This document shows positions 47,087 to 56,189 of a stretch of DNA of 64,000 nt, in pieces. Position numbers and translations under genes: made by a program. Under the pieces are notes generated by a model. It searched no databases, was not told the DNA's origin, and worked only from the letters and a program-made list of their open reading frames with translations. Position 1 is the stretch's first letter. Each line of letters begins with the position of its first letter. Origin of the DNA: Nonomuraea helvata (GTDB taxonomy: Bacteria > Actinomycetota > Actinomycetes > Streptosporangiales > Streptosporangiaceae); the NCBI RefSeq assembly GCF_039535785.1, contig NZ_BAAAXV010000009.1:1736001-1800000 (forward strand), read 5' to 3'.

Positions 47087-47671
47087 GTGACGATTGAGGA
47101 ACACGTTGTGCTGGTCGACAGCGCCGGCCATGCACTCGGCACCGCGCCCAAGACCGAGGTGCACGGTCGCGAGACGCCCCTTCACCTGGCGTTCTCCAGC
47201 TATGTCTTCGACCACGAAGGCCGCGTGCTGCTCACCAGACGGGCGGACCGCAAGGTCACCTGGCCGGGGATCTGGACCAACAGCTGCTGCGGCCACCCGC
47301 TGCCGGGCGAGCCGGTGGACCGGGCGGTCGAGCGCCGGCTCTCCTACGAGCTGGGGCTCGCGGTGAAGAGCATCGACCTGATGCTGCCGACCTTCGCCTA
47401 CCGCGCCGTCATGGCCAACGGGATCGTCGAGCACGAGCTCTGCCCGGTCTACCGGGTCACGGTCTCCTCGCCCGTCGTGCCCAACCCCGAGGAGGTGGGG
47501 GAGACGCGGTGGATGCCGTGGAAGGACTTCACCGAGGGGGTGCTGAACGGGCTGCTGGCGATCTCGCCCTGGTGCCGGGAGCAGGTGCCGCTGCTCGACG
47601 AGCTCGGCTCCGACCCGACGTCCTGGGAGCCTGCCTCGCCGTCCGAGCTGCCCCCTGCGGCACGCCTGTAG
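47087..47671 (+). CDS. idi: isopentenyl-diphosphate delta-isomerase, type I
   Basis: This 194-residue Nudix-fold enzyme interconverts isopentenyl and dimethylallyl diphosphate. Motifs are PLHLAFSSYVFDHEGRVLLTRRA, the catalytic-cysteine region WTNSCCGHP (Cys67/Cys68) and the glutamate region IVEHELCPVY. The start is the GTG at 47087 (TIEEHVVLVDSAGHALG). It lies alone between an MFS gene and ino1; a hairpin follows. Confidence 0.95.
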   Translation: MTIEEHVVLVDSAGHALGTAPKTEVHGRETPLHLAFSSYVFDHEGRVLLTRRADRKVTWPGIWTNSCCGHPLPGEPVDRAVERRLSYELGLAVKSIDLMLPTFAYRAVMANGIVEHELCPVYRVTVSSPVVPNPEEVGETRWMPWKDFTEGVLNGLLAISPWCREQVPLLDELGSDPTSWEPASPSELPPAARL

Positions 47672-47710
47672 CGTGGCGCCGCGCCCCGCGATGAGGGGCC
47701 CGGCGCCACG
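47672..47710. terminator. bidirectional hairpin between idi and ino1
   Basis: CGTGGCGCCG (47672-47681) pairs with CGGCGCCACG (47701-47710), with inner CCCC/GGGG pairing. It starts one base after the idi stop and ends 12 bp before the end of ino1. Confidence 0.8.
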
Positions 47711-47721
47711 TCAGCGAGGGG

Positions 47722-48801
47722 TCAGCGCTCGACCTCGCCCCGGATGAACTTCTCGACGTACTCCCGGGCCTCGTCGTCCGAGTACTGCTCCGGCGGCGAC
47801 TTCATGAAGTACGAGGAAGCCGAGAGGATGGGACCTCCGATCCCGCGGTCGAGGGCGATCTTGGCCGCCCGCACCGCGTCGATGATGATCCCCGCCGAGT
47901 TGGGCGAGTCCCAGACCTCGAGCTTGTACTCGAGGTTGAGCGGCGTGTCGCCGAACGAGCGCCCTTCGAGCCGCACGTACGCCCACTTGCGGTCGTCCAG
48001 CCACGGCACATGGTCCGACGGCCCGATGTGCACGTCGGCCTTGCCCATCTCGTGCGGGATCTGCGAGGTGACCGACTGCGTCTTGGAGATCTTCTTCGAC
48101 TGGAGCCGCTTGCGCTCCAGCATGTTCATGAAGTCCATGTTGCCGCCGAAGTTGAGCTGGTACGTGCGCAGCAGCTCCACCCCGCGGTCCTCGAACAGCT
48201 TGGCCAGCACGCGGTGCGTGATCGTGGCGCCGACCTGCGACTTGATGTCGTCACCGACGATCGGCACGCCGGCCTCGGTGAACTTCTCCGCCCACACCGG
48301 GTCGGAGGCGATGAAGACCGGCAGCGCGTTCACGAAGGCGACACCGGCGTCGATGGCGCACTGCGCGTAGAAGCGGTCCGCCTCCTCCGAACCCACCGGC
48401 AGGTAGGAGACCAGGACGTCGACCTGGTTGTCACGGAGCACCTGGACCACGTCGACGGGCGCCTCGTCGGACTCCTCGACGATCTCCCGGTAGTACTCAC
48501 CCAGGCCGTCGAAGGTATGGCCGCGCTGGACCGTCACCCCCGTGGGGGGCACGTCGCAGATCTTGATCGTGTTGTTCTCGCTGGCGACGATCGCCTCAGA
48601 CAGGTCCCGGCCGACCTTCTTGGCATCCACGTCGAACGCCGCGACGAACTCGACGTCGCCGACGTGGTAGTCGCCGAACTTCACGTGCATCAGGCCAGGG
48701 ACCCGTACGTCCGGGTCGGCGTCCTTGTAGTAGTGAACGCCCTGGACCAGCGACGACGCGCAGTTGCCGACACCGACAATGGCCACGCGAACCGAACCCA
48801 T
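47722..48801 (-). CDS. ino1: myo-inositol-1-phosphate synthase
   Basis: This 359-residue NAD-dependent enzyme turns glucose-6-phosphate into inositol-1-phosphate, the precursor of phosphatidylinositol and mycothiol. The N-terminal dinucleotide motif is VAIVGVGNCASSLVQG; later LNFGGNMDFMNMLERKRLQSKK and NSAGIIIDAVRAAKIALDRG are family hallmarks. The ATG at 48801 is chosen because AAGGGAG lies eight bases ahead. It follows the PadR gene by 13 bp, as Rv0046c follows Rv0047c. Confidence 0.96.
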   Translation of the reverse strand: MGSVRVAIVGVGNCASSLVQGVHYYKDADPDVRVPGLMHVKFGDYHVGDVEFVAAFDVDAKKVGRDLSEAIVASENNTIKICDVPPTGVTVQRGHTFDGLGEYYREIVEESDEAPVDVVQVLRDNQVDVLVSYLPVGSEEADRFYAQCAIDAGVAFVNALPVFIASDPVWAEKFTEAGVPIVGDDIKSQVGATITHRVLAKLFEDRGVELLRTYQLNFGGNMDFMNMLERKRLQSKKISKTQSVTSQIPHEMGKADVHIGPSDHVPWLDDRKWAYVRLEGRSFGDTPLNLEYKLEVWDSPNSAGIIIDAVRAAKIALDRGIGGPILSASSYFMKSPPEQYSDDEAREYVEKFIRGEVER

Positions 48802-48814
48802 CGCACTCGCTCCC

Positions 48815-49405
48815 TTACTCATCAGTTGACGTGGTATCTCCTTCGGGCCTCTCCTCAGACGAGGCCCGACGCTCTGTTGCGATCAGCTCGTTCAGCCAGC
48901 GCACCTCGCGCTCGACCGACTCGAGCCCATGACGCTGCAGCTCGAGCGTGTAACTGTCGAGACGCTCCCTGGTGCGCGCCAGCGCCGTGCGCACCGCGTC
49001 GAGCCGCTCCTCCAACCGGCTGCGGCGCCCTTCGAGGATGCGCAGGCGGACCTCTGCCTCGGTGTGGCGGAAGAACGCGAAGTGCACACCGAAGCTCTCG
49101 TCCTCCCAGGCGGAAGGACCGGCCTGCGTCAGCAGTTCTTGCAGCCGTTCCTTGCCTTCGGCGGTCAGCTTGTAAACGATCTTCGACCGGCCGCCGACGA
49201 TCGTGGCAGGAGCGGGCTGCTCCTCCGCGATGAGGCCCTGAGTCAGAAGTGACCGCAGACAGGGGTACAGCGAACCGTAGGAGAACGCGCGGAACATCCC
49301 CAGCAGGGCGTTGAGCCGTTTGCGCAGCTCATAGCCGTGTAGCGGAGTCTCGTGCAGTGACCCGAGCACGGCCAGTTCCAAGACCCTGCCCTGTCCGCCG
49401 CCCAC
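48815..49405 (-). CDS. PadR-family transcriptional regulator
   Basis: This regulator is 196 residues from the GTG at 49405 (GAGGGGG eight bases ahead). The winged helix is LELAVLGSLHETPLHGYELRKRLNAL, followed by FSYGSLYPCLRSLLTQGLI and the wing IVYKLTAEG. The C-terminal half is a long coiled-coil helix (RLRILEGRRSRLEERLDAVRTALARTRERLD) used for dimerisation. It is co-transcribed with ino1 and matches Rv0047c by position. A palindrome at 49428-49448 is its probable operator, so it likely controls itself and ino1. Confidence 0.9.
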   Translation of the reverse strand: MGGGQGRVLELAVLGSLHETPLHGYELRKRLNALLGMFRAFSYGSLYPCLRSLLTQGLIAEEQPAPATIVGGRSKIVYKLTAEGKERLQELLTQAGPSAWEDESFGVHFAFFRHTEAEVRLRILEGRRSRLEERLDAVRTALARTRERLDSYTLELQRHGLESVEREVRWLNELIATERRASSEERPEGDTTSTDE

Positions 49406-49427
49406 CGGAACCGCCCCCTCTCGCGTC

Positions 49428-49448
49428 GATGTATCGAGCCGATACATC
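49428..49448. promoter_or_regulatory. palindromic operator upstream of PadR-ino1
   Basis: Arms GATGTATCG (49428-49436) and CGATACATC (49440-49448) are perfect inverted repeats separated by AGC. The core ATGT...ACAT spacing fits known PadR boxes. It lies 23 bp before the chosen PadR start and 90 bp from the divergent DUF5318 gene. Confidence 0.75.
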
Positions 49449-49538
49449 CTGAGGATACGTCGCCCCGCTATATGGCTGCAATCTCCGAATATGCCAAGCC
49501 GTTGGGATGGAGTCGCAAAACGCCGTAGTCTGGCGCTC

Positions 49539-49925
49539 ATGTGGTCACAGCGAAGGGTGGTGGATTACGGCCTGGCGAAACGGGCGGTGGTCCGCTCTCT
49601 ACGCGCGGGGCGATCCTCGCGCGGCGATGTCTGTGACGCACAGCCGTACCTCCTTCGCGCGGCGCGCTATTTCGGCGAGCCGACCGAACGCCTCTGCCCG
49701 GTCTGCGAGAGGGAGAACGTCACCAACGTGACCTATGTCTACGGCGATTCGCTTGGACGGCATGCCGGTGAGGCAAAGGTCGCGTCAGAACTCATCGCAA
49801 TGGCTCATGATTACGATGAGTTCCGGGTGTACGTGGTCGAGGTCTGCCAAGGTTGTTCCTGGAACCACCTGACGGTTTCGTACGTCCTTGGCAACGGACC
49901 GCCTGATCCAGCCGGCCAAGCGTGA
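49539..49925 (+). CDS. DUF5318 family protein with two CxxC pairs
   Basis: This 128-residue soluble protein starts at the ATG at 49539 (WSQRRVVDYGLAKRAVVRSL). It contains CPVCE (near residue 62) and CQGCSW (near 110), two CxxC pairs that probably bind one zinc. It is the positional match of Rv0049, between PadR and ponA. There is no ribosome site just upstream, so the transcript may be leaderless. Its function is unknown. Confidence 0.85.
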   Translation: MWSQRRVVDYGLAKRAVVRSLRAGRSSRGDVCDAQPYLLRAARYFGEPTERLCPVCERENVTNVTYVYGDSLGRHAGEAKVASELIAMAHDYDEFRVYVVEVCQGCSWNHLTVSYVLGNGPPDPAGQA

Positions 49926-49992
49926 TGACCGAGGGCGGCGAGAACCTCACGCCCAACCGCCGTTTATGTTCCGACGACGATGCGAGGACGTG

Positions 49993-52626
49993 TTGAGTAA
50001 CAGCATGAATGAGGGGACGGGCCGCCCGGGAAGGCGCCGTCGTTCCAGCTCATCCCGTTCTGTGCCCGCCGGCTCTCCCCCGCAAACCGGCGAACCGGCA
50101 TGGGGAGCGGCGGAGCCGCCGCGTCGTCCGGAAGCCGCTTACGAGCAGACCGGGGCCATGGCGGCGCAGCCGTACGACGAGTCGCCCGGACGCGGCGACC
50201 AGCCGCCGCCGCGCTCGCGCGCCCGCCAGGACCCGCGCACGCTGAGTAACCAGGAGACGATCGTCAGCGACGCGCCGCGGCGCTCGCGCAGGCGGGGCGA
50301 GGGCGGGCCTCCCGAACCCCCGGGGCCGCCGACCGAGAAGGGCGGCAAGGGCGGCTGGCGCAGGTTCATACCGAGCTGGAAGATCGTCGTGGCCGGGGTC
50401 GTGGTGCTCGCGGCCGGCCTCTTCGGCATGATCATGATCGCGTACGCCAACACGCCGGTGCCGGACGCCGAGCAGGCCAAGGCCGAGGCGCTCGCAGAGC
50501 AGAGCACCATCTACTACCGGGACGGCAAAGAGATCGCCAAGCTCGGCACGAAGCGCGAGATCGTTCCGATCTCGAAGATGGCCCAGACGGTCAGGGACGC
50601 CGCGGTGGCCATCGAGAACAAGACGTTCTACGAGGACTCCGGCATCTCCATCTCCGGCATGGCCCGCGCGCTCTACATGACCGCGACCGGGCAGCAGCTG
50701 CAGGGCGCCTCGACGATCACCCAGCAGATGGCCAGTAACTACTACGACGGCCTCAACAGGGAAGTCTCCCTCAAGCGCAAGGTCTTGGAGATCTTCGTCG
50801 CGGTCAAGCTCAACGACAAGCTGTCCAAGGACGACATCCTCCAGAACTACCTGAACACCGTCAACTTCGGCCGGGCCTACGGCGTCGAGGCCGCCGCCAA
50901 GGCGTACTTCGGTGACAGCGTCACGGCCGCGAAGCTGACTCCCGAGCAGGGTGCCTATCTCGCCGCGCGCATCCAGCAGCCCAACTGGGAGCCTGACGCC
51001 CCCGCGCTCAAGGTTCGCTGGAACACCACCATCAAGTACATGGCCGAGCAGTGGCCCGACAGGTACGGCCAGCTTCCGCAGACCGCCAAGTGGCCCAAGC
51101 TTCGCAAGGACAGCAACGAGAACGAGCTCGGCGGGCTCAAGGGCTACATGGTGATGCAGGTCCTCGAGGAGTTGAAGCAGCGCGGTCTCACTCCCGACGC
51201 GGTCAGGAGCGGCGGCTACCACATCACCTCGACCTTCGACCGGAAGCTCATGCTGGCCGCCAAGGAGGCGGTGCAGAGCACGACCCGTAGCATGAGCAAG
51301 GAGTACCACGCGGGGCTGGCGGCCGTTGACCCGAAGAAGGGCCGGATCCTGGCGTTCTACGGCGGCAGCAACTACGTCAAGGACCCGTTCAACGAGCCCT
51401 TCGACGCCAAGAAGCAGGCCGCCTCCGCGTTCAAGCCGTACGTGCTGGCGGCCTGGCTGCAGGCCGGTTACTCGCTCAAGAGCTACGTGCCGGGCAACGA
51501 GACGGTGCCGAAGGAGATCCCCGGCATCCAGAAGGAAGGCATCAGGAACAGCCACAACGTCGGCCAATCCATCGATGTGATCAAGGCCACCGCCCAGTCG
51601 GTCAACACGGCGTACGTGTCGATGGCATTCGCGCTGCCCGGCAAGATCGATGAAGTGAAGAACCTCGTCGAGTCGGCCGGGTTCAACCAGGACCGCATGG
51701 AAGCGGACGTCAAGGAGCACAGCTACCAGTTCGCCATCGGCAGCGCTCCGGTGAGCGCGGTCGAGCAGGCCGCCGGCTACTCCATCTTCGCCAACGGCGG
51801 CAAGTACACCAAGTACCACGTGGTGCAGGAAGTCAGGCGGGGCAAGCAGGTCGTCTACCCCGAGCAGCGGGCCTCCAAGCAGGTCGTCGATCCCGGTGTC
51901 GCCGCCGACGCCACGGTGGCCATGCAGGAGGTGCTGCGCAGCGGCACCGCGGCGGGCCAGGGCCTGGGCAACCGGCCGGCCGCCGGCAAGACCGGCACGA
52001 ACAACAATGAGAAAGAGGCCTGGTTCGTCGGCTACACGCCGCAGATCTCCGCCGCTGTCGGGTTCTACCGCGAGCAGTGCAAGACGAAGAAGGGCACGGT
52101 CGTTCAGCCCATCAACTCCAGCTGCCCGGAGACGCCCCGCGGCAAGCCGAGCACGAAGTACAACAGGGACAACCCCTACTCGAGGGCGTACGAGGTGTCC
52201 CTGGGCTTCGAGGGCGCCGGTCCGCCCACGGCCACCTGGCACAAGTTCATGACGCTCGCCCACGAGGGCCTGCCCATCGAGCAGTTCCCGAAGAGGGCCG
52301 AGATCGGGGTGCCCGAGAACATCGTGCCGAGCCCGACACCCACGCCGAAGCCGACCGAGGACGACCCGTTCGACACCGGCGACGACCCGCTGGGCGACCA
52401 GGGCAACCAGGACTGCTTCGTCAACCCGTGCAACGACGACGTCACCCCCACAGAGGAGCCCACCATCGACGACGGCGGCGATGACACCGGGTTCCCGCAG
52501 ACCGCCAACGGTGACGTGGCCGGCGGCAACAACGGCAACGGTCACGGCAACGGCAACGGTGGTGGCCGCCTGCCCGCGCCGAAGCCCACGGGGTGGGCGT
52601 CGATGTCCAGGTCCGAGGAACGGTGA
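49993..52626 (+). CDS. ponA: bifunctional class A penicillin-binding protein
   Basis: This protein has about 877 residues from the TTG at 49993 (GAGG five bases ahead; the ATG at 50005 is an alternative). The cytoplasmic tail is disordered and Arg/Pro-rich, and one membrane helix lies at about 129-152. The glycosyltransferase domain has catalytic Glu208 in AIENKTFYED and the motif GASTITQQM. The transpeptidase domain has Ser478-x-x-Lys481 (SAFK), SVN at 536 and KTG at 666. A Pro/Asp/Gly-Asn-rich C-terminal tail follows. It polymerises and crosslinks peptidoglycan. It matches Rv0050 by position. Confidence 0.95.
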   Translation: MSNSMNEGTGRPGRRRRSSSSRSVPAGSPPQTGEPAWGAAEPPRRPEAAYEQTGAMAAQPYDESPGRGDQPPPRSRARQDPRTLSNQETIVSDAPRRSRRRGEGGPPEPPGPPTEKGGKGGWRRFIPSWKIVVAGVVVLAAGLFGMIMIAYANTPVPDAEQAKAEALAEQSTIYYRDGKEIAKLGTKREIVPISKMAQTVRDAAVAIENKTFYEDSGISISGMARALYMTATGQQLQGASTITQQMASNYYDGLNREVSLKRKVLEIFVAVKLNDKLSKDDILQNYLNTVNFGRAYGVEAAAKAYFGDSVTAAKLTPEQGAYLAARIQQPNWEPDAPALKVRWNTTIKYMAEQWPDRYGQLPQTAKWPKLRKDSNENELGGLKGYMVMQVLEELKQRGLTPDAVRSGGYHITSTFDRKLMLAAKEAVQSTTRSMSKEYHAGLAAVDPKKGRILAFYGGSNYVKDPFNEPFDAKKQAASAFKPYVLAAWLQAGYSLKSYVPGNETVPKEIPGIQKEGIRNSHNVGQSIDVIKATAQSVNTAYVSMAFALPGKIDEVKNLVESAGFNQDRMEADVKEHSYQFAIGSAPVSAVEQAAGYSIFANGGKYTKYHVVQEVRRGKQVVYPEQRASKQVVDPGVAADATVAMQEVLRSGTAAGQGLGNRPAAGKTGTNNNEKEAWFVGYTPQISAAVGFYREQCKTKKGTVVQPINSSCPETPRGKPSTKYNRDNPYSRAYEVSLGFEGAGPPTATWHKFMTLAHEGLPIEQFPKRAEIGVPENIVPSPTPTPKPTEDDPFDTGDDPLGDQGNQDCFVNPCNDDVTPTEEPTIDDGGDDTGFPQTANGDVAGGNNGNGHGNGNGGGRLPAPKPTGWASMSRSEER

Positions 52627-53945
52627 CGAGCACGGAGGCGCGCGCCCCCTTCGTGGCGCGCGCCGTGCCGTACCTCCCCCTGGCCGTGATCGCGGCCCTG
52701 GGGGCGACCCTCGCGTACGTGGTGCGGCTGCCGTGCCGCGCCGGCGGCTGGAACGACCAGGTCTCGACGTACACGAACTTCTGCTACACCGACATCTACC
52801 CCCTGTACTTCGACAGGGAGCTGGCGACCCAGAACCCCTACTTCGCCCACGTGCCGTTCGACAAGCAGGTCGAGTACCCGGTCGTGCTGGGCGAGGTCAT
52901 GCAGGTGATCAGCTGGATCGCCAGGGCGCTCACGCCTGACAGGGTCGCGCAGGCGGTCAGGTTCTACGACCTGACGGTCATCCTGCTCGGTGTCTCCTTG
53001 GTCGCCGGCGTCCTGCTGATGGCCGCGGTGGCCGGGCCGGCGCGGCGGTGGGACGCGCTCTGGTACGCCGTCTCGCCCGCCGTGGTGCTGGCCGCCTACA
53101 TCAACTGGGACCTGGTCGCGGGCGCGCTGTCGATGGGCATGCTGCTGGCCTGGGCACGGCGCAGGCAGGCGCTGGCGGGAGTGCTGCTGGGGCTGGCCAT
53201 CGCGACCAAGTTCTATCCCTTAATGTTCGTGGGCGCACTGTTCCTGCTCACCTGGCGTACCGGACGATGGCGACCGTTCCTGGTCACGCTGGCCTCGACC
53301 GTCGGCACGTGGCTCGTGGTCAACGTGCCGTTCATGATTCTGGCGTGGGACGGCTGGCGCAGGTTCTACGTCTTCTCCCAGGAGCGCGGGGTGGACTGGG
53401 GCTCGCCGTGGCTGTTCTTCCAGAGCAAGGGCTGGGCCATCCTCGGCGAGGGCGACGTGAGCAAGCTCGGCATGGCGGCCCTGGCCATCATGTGCCTGGG
53501 CATCGCCGTGCTCACGCTGGCCGCGCCGCGCCGGCCCAGGCTGGCGCAGATCTGCTTCCTGGCGCTGGCCGCGTTCATGATGACGAACAAGGTGTGGTCG
53601 CCGCAGTTCGTGCTCTGGCTGGTGCCGTTCGCCGTGCTGGCCAGGCCCAACTGGAAGCCGCTCGCGCTGTGGCAGCTCGCCGAGGTCTGGTACTTCGCCG
53701 CCATCTGGCTCTACCTGCTCTCCCAGCCGCCGCTCAGCCGGAACGACCTGGGCATCGGTGACGACACGTACTTCACCGCCGTATGGGGGCGGGTCATCAC
53801 GATCGGGATCATGATGGCGTTCGTGGTGCGGGACATCCTCCGTCCCCACAAGGACCGGGTGCGCCAGGCGGACATCGACGATCAGGGAGGCGGAGTCTTC
53901 GACGACGCGCCCGACCGGTTCACGCTGACGTCCGCCGTCCGATGA
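52623..53945 (+). CDS. GT87/DUF2029-type polytopic glycosyltransferase
   Basis: This 440-residue membrane protein starts at a GTG (52623) overlapping the ponA stop. It has about ten hydrophobic segments and family features: VEYPVVLGEVMQVISW early, AAYINWDLVAGAL, and GLAIATKFYPLMF, as in polyprenyl-phosphate-mannose-dependent GT-C mannosyltransferases. It corresponds to Rv0051. It likely adds sugars outside the membrane; donor and acceptor are not known. It overlaps the next gene by 4 bp. Confidence 0.82.
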   Translation: MTSTEARAPFVARAVPYLPLAVIAALGATLAYVVRLPCRAGGWNDQVSTYTNFCYTDIYPLYFDRELATQNPYFAHVPFDKQVEYPVVLGEVMQVISWIARALTPDRVAQAVRFYDLTVILLGVSLVAGVLLMAAVAGPARRWDALWYAVSPAVVLAAYINWDLVAGALSMGMLLAWARRRQALAGVLLGLAIATKFYPLMFVGALFLLTWRTGRWRPFLVTLASTVGTWLVVNVPFMILAWDGWRRFYVFSQERGVDWGSPWLFFQSKGWAILGEGDVSKLGMAALAIMCLGIAVLTLAAPRRPRLAQICFLALAAFMMTNKVWSPQFVLWLVPFAVLARPNWKPLALWQLAEVWYFAAIWLYLLSQPPLSRNDLGIGDDTYFTAVWGRVITIGIMMAFVVRDILRPHKDRVRQADIDDQGGGVFDDAPDRFTLTSAVR

Positions 53946-55006
53946 TCACCCGCTCGGCCGCCCGGGACGCGCTGCTGCTCTGGCTCGGCTCGCGGGCCGG
54001 GCTGCTGGTGGCGACGGTGCTCGGGACGGCGCTCACCGCGTACGCCGGCAAGTGGCGCCAGTGGGACGCCGGACTGTTCATCACGATCGCCCAGTACGGC
54101 TACGACGGCGAGCCCGGCCGGCCGGTGGACGAGGGGCTGCCCGCGTTCTTCCCGGGGTTCCCGGTGGTGCTGCGGGCCGTGCACGTCCTCGTGCCGGACT
54201 GGGCGGCGGCCGGGCTGCTGATCTCGCTGGTCGCCGGGGCGGTGGCCATGGTGGCGCTGGCCCGGCTGGCCGAGACGGAAGGCGCGTCCGGCTGGATGGC
54301 GGTGCTGGCGCTGCTGCTCTTCCCGATGGCGGTGTTCCTGGCGGCGGGCTACAGCGAGTCGCTCTTCCTGGCCTTCGCGATCCCGGCGTGGCTGGCCGCC
54401 CGGCGGGGGCTCTGGTCCGCCGCCGCGCTGCTCGCGGCGGGGGCCTCGTGCGTGCGGATCACGGGGCTGTTCCTCGCCGTCGCGCTCGTCGTGGAGTTCT
54501 TCACGCACAAGGAGCCCGTACGGCGGGCCGGGTGGCTGGCCGTGCCCTTCGTGCCGCTGGTGGCGTACTCGTACTACCACTACAGCCGCTCGGGTGACTG
54601 GCTGGCCTGGAAGCACGCGCAGGAAGCCGGATGGGGGCGCGACTTCGCGTGGCCGTGGCAGGCGTGGAAGACGACCTGGCGCTCGGCCATGGGCTCCGAC
54701 GACTTCGCCGTGGCCTTCCGGATGGAGATCGCGGGCGCGGTGGTGGCGTTCGCGGTGCTCATCTGGCTGCTCCTGCTGCGCAGGTGGAGCGAGCTCGTCT
54801 ACACGGGGTTGCAGGCGGCGGCGCTGATGACGTCGGCGTACTACCTGTCGATCCCGCGCTCGCTGCTGCTGTGGTTTCCGCTGTGGGTGCTGGTCGCGAA
54901 GGTCGCGACCAGGAAGCCGTGGGTGCTGGTCGTGTACGCGCTGATCTTCGGGCCGCTCATGCTGCTCAACACGGGACGGTTCCTGAGTGGCGCGTGGGCA
55001 GGCTGA
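53942..55006 (+). CDS. PIG-V-like mannosyltransferase
   Basis: This 354-residue membrane protein starts at the ATG at 53942, overlapping the preceding stop. The motif KWRQWDAGLFITIAQYGYDG resembles the WDSxxYxxIAxxGY motif of PIG-V mannosyltransferases, and FPMAVFLAAGYSESLFL is also family-like. Together with the preceding GT87 gene it forms a coupled pair downstream of ponA and probably works on a lipoglycan or glycolipid. Function is inferred from family. Confidence 0.75.
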   Translation: MITRSAARDALLLWLGSRAGLLVATVLGTALTAYAGKWRQWDAGLFITIAQYGYDGEPGRPVDEGLPAFFPGFPVVLRAVHVLVPDWAAAGLLISLVAGAVAMVALARLAETEGASGWMAVLALLLFPMAVFLAAGYSESLFLAFAIPAWLAARRGLWSAAALLAAGASCVRITGLFLAVALVVEFFTHKEPVRRAGWLAVPFVPLVAYSYYHYSRSGDWLAWKHAQEAGWGRDFAWPWQAWKTTWRSAMGSDDFAVAFRMEIAGAVVAFAVLIWLLLLRRWSELVYTGLQAAALMTSAYYLSIPRSLLLWFPLWVLVAKVATRKPWVLVVYALIFGPLMLLNTGRFLSGAWAG

Positions 55007-55069
55007 TCTCTATACCCGCTTTTTCGTCTAAGTAATCCAGGAAAGTTATCCACAGGCTGTGTGTATTTC

Positions 55070-55813
55070 CTAGAGGTTCTTCCGCAGGAACGCGATGTCG
55101 TCGGCCTGGCCCTCGCCGGGCGTCTCCACCACGATCGGCGCCCCGGCCGCCCGGCAGACCGCCAGGATGAGGTCGGGGTCGATCTTCCCCTTGCCCAGGT
55201 TGGCGTGGCGGTCGGCGCCGGAGTCGAAGTCGTCGCGCGAGTCGTTGCAGTGGACCAGGTCGATCCGGCCGGTGATCGCCTTGACCCGCTCGACCAGGTC
55301 GACCAGCTCCTCGCCGCCCGCGTGCGCGTGGCAGGTGTCGAGGCAGAAGCCCACGTCGAACCCGTCGAGCGCGTCCCACAAGCGGGCGATGCGCTCCAGC
55401 TTGCGCGCCATCGCGTTGCCGCCGCCCGCGGTGTTCTCGATCAGCACGGGGATCGGGCACTCCATGCGCTCGAACACCTTGCGCCAGTTGTCGAACCCCG
55501 TCTGCGGGTCGTCGTTCTTGTTGACGTGGCCGCCGTGCACGATCAGGCCCTTGGCGCCGAGGCCCGCGGCCGCCTTGAGGTGCTGCTCGAGCAGCTTGCG
55601 GCTGGGGATCCTGATGCGGTTGTTCGTCGTGGCCACGTTGATCAGATAAGGGGCGTGGATGTAGATGTCGACGCCCTCGACCGGCTTGGCGGGCAGCACC
55701 GGTTTGTCGTACCCCTGGGGATCCCCGAGGAAGAACTGCACCACCTCGGCCCCCACCTCCGCGGCGTGGGCGGCGGGATCATCCTGATCGACGTGGGCTC
55801 CGATGCGCAGCAT
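55070..55813 (-). CDS. nfo: deoxyribonuclease IV (AP endonuclease)
   Basis: This 247-residue TIM-barrel metalloenzyme cuts at abasic sites. The start is the ATG at 55813 (LRIGAHVDQDDP). Metal-ligand regions are visible: GAHV, HGGHVNKN, IENTAGGGNAM, GFCLDTCHAHAGG, LVHCNDSRDDFDSGADRHANLGKG and VVETPGEG. The length is a little short compared with E. coli Nfo (285). It converges on the PIG-V gene across a 63-bp gap that holds a single DnaA box. Confidence 0.92.
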   Translation of the reverse strand: MLRIGAHVDQDDPAAHAAEVGAEVVQFFLGDPQGYDKPVLPAKPVEGVDIYIHAPYLINVATTNNRIRIPSRKLLEQHLKAAAGLGAKGLIVHGGHVNKNDDPQTGFDNWRKVFERMECPIPVLIENTAGGGNAMARKLERIARLWDALDGFDVGFCLDTCHAHAGGEELVDLVERVKAITGRIDLVHCNDSRDDFDSGADRHANLGKGKIDPDLILAVCRAAGAPIVVETPGEGQADDIAFLRKNL

Positions 55814-55965
55814 GTCACCGAGCTTACGCCGGAGCGGCGAGCCTGGGGCGGAGGGCGGCAGCTTGCGTGACCAACGTAGCCCCGTGCGAGCGCGACCATC
55901 GAACGCGGTTTGGTGGGGGCCTGTTCGGGAAGTCGGCTGACGCCCCCTACGCGAGGAGAAGCGAC

Positions 55966-56145
55966 ATGGCACGATGGCGCTGGCGTGGCCTGATCTTATT
56001 GATCTACGTGGTGATCGGGATCTACGTGGCCTGGGTGTACGACTACATCACCCCCGGACTGCTCAGGGACGTCGCGGAGGCGCTGCTGGCGATATTCCTC
56101 TGGTTCCTGGTCCTGCTCGGCATAAACCTGCACATCGGCAGGTGA
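55966..56145 (+). CDS. small two-helix membrane protein
   Basis: This 59-residue protein starts at the ATG at 55966 after GAGGAG six bases upstream. A basic N-terminus (ARWRWRG) is followed by two hydrophobic helices (LILLIYVVIGIYVAWVY and AEALLAIFLWFLVLLGI). No family is recognised. It is followed by a bidirectional hairpin and a convergent gene. Confidence 0.75.
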   Translation: MARWRWRGLILLIYVVIGIYVAWVYDYITPGLLRDVAEALLAIFLWFLVLLGINLHIGR

Positions 56146-56157
56146 GCCCATATCGAA

Positions 56158-56185
56158 CGGCCCCGGAGTACGTGCGCCGGGGCCG
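56158..56185. terminator. bidirectional hairpin
   Basis: CGGCCCCGG (56158-56166) and CCGGGGCCG (56177-56185) are perfect 9-bp arms with a 10-base loop, between two converging membrane-protein genes. Confidence 0.75.
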
Positions 56186-56189
56186 TCGC

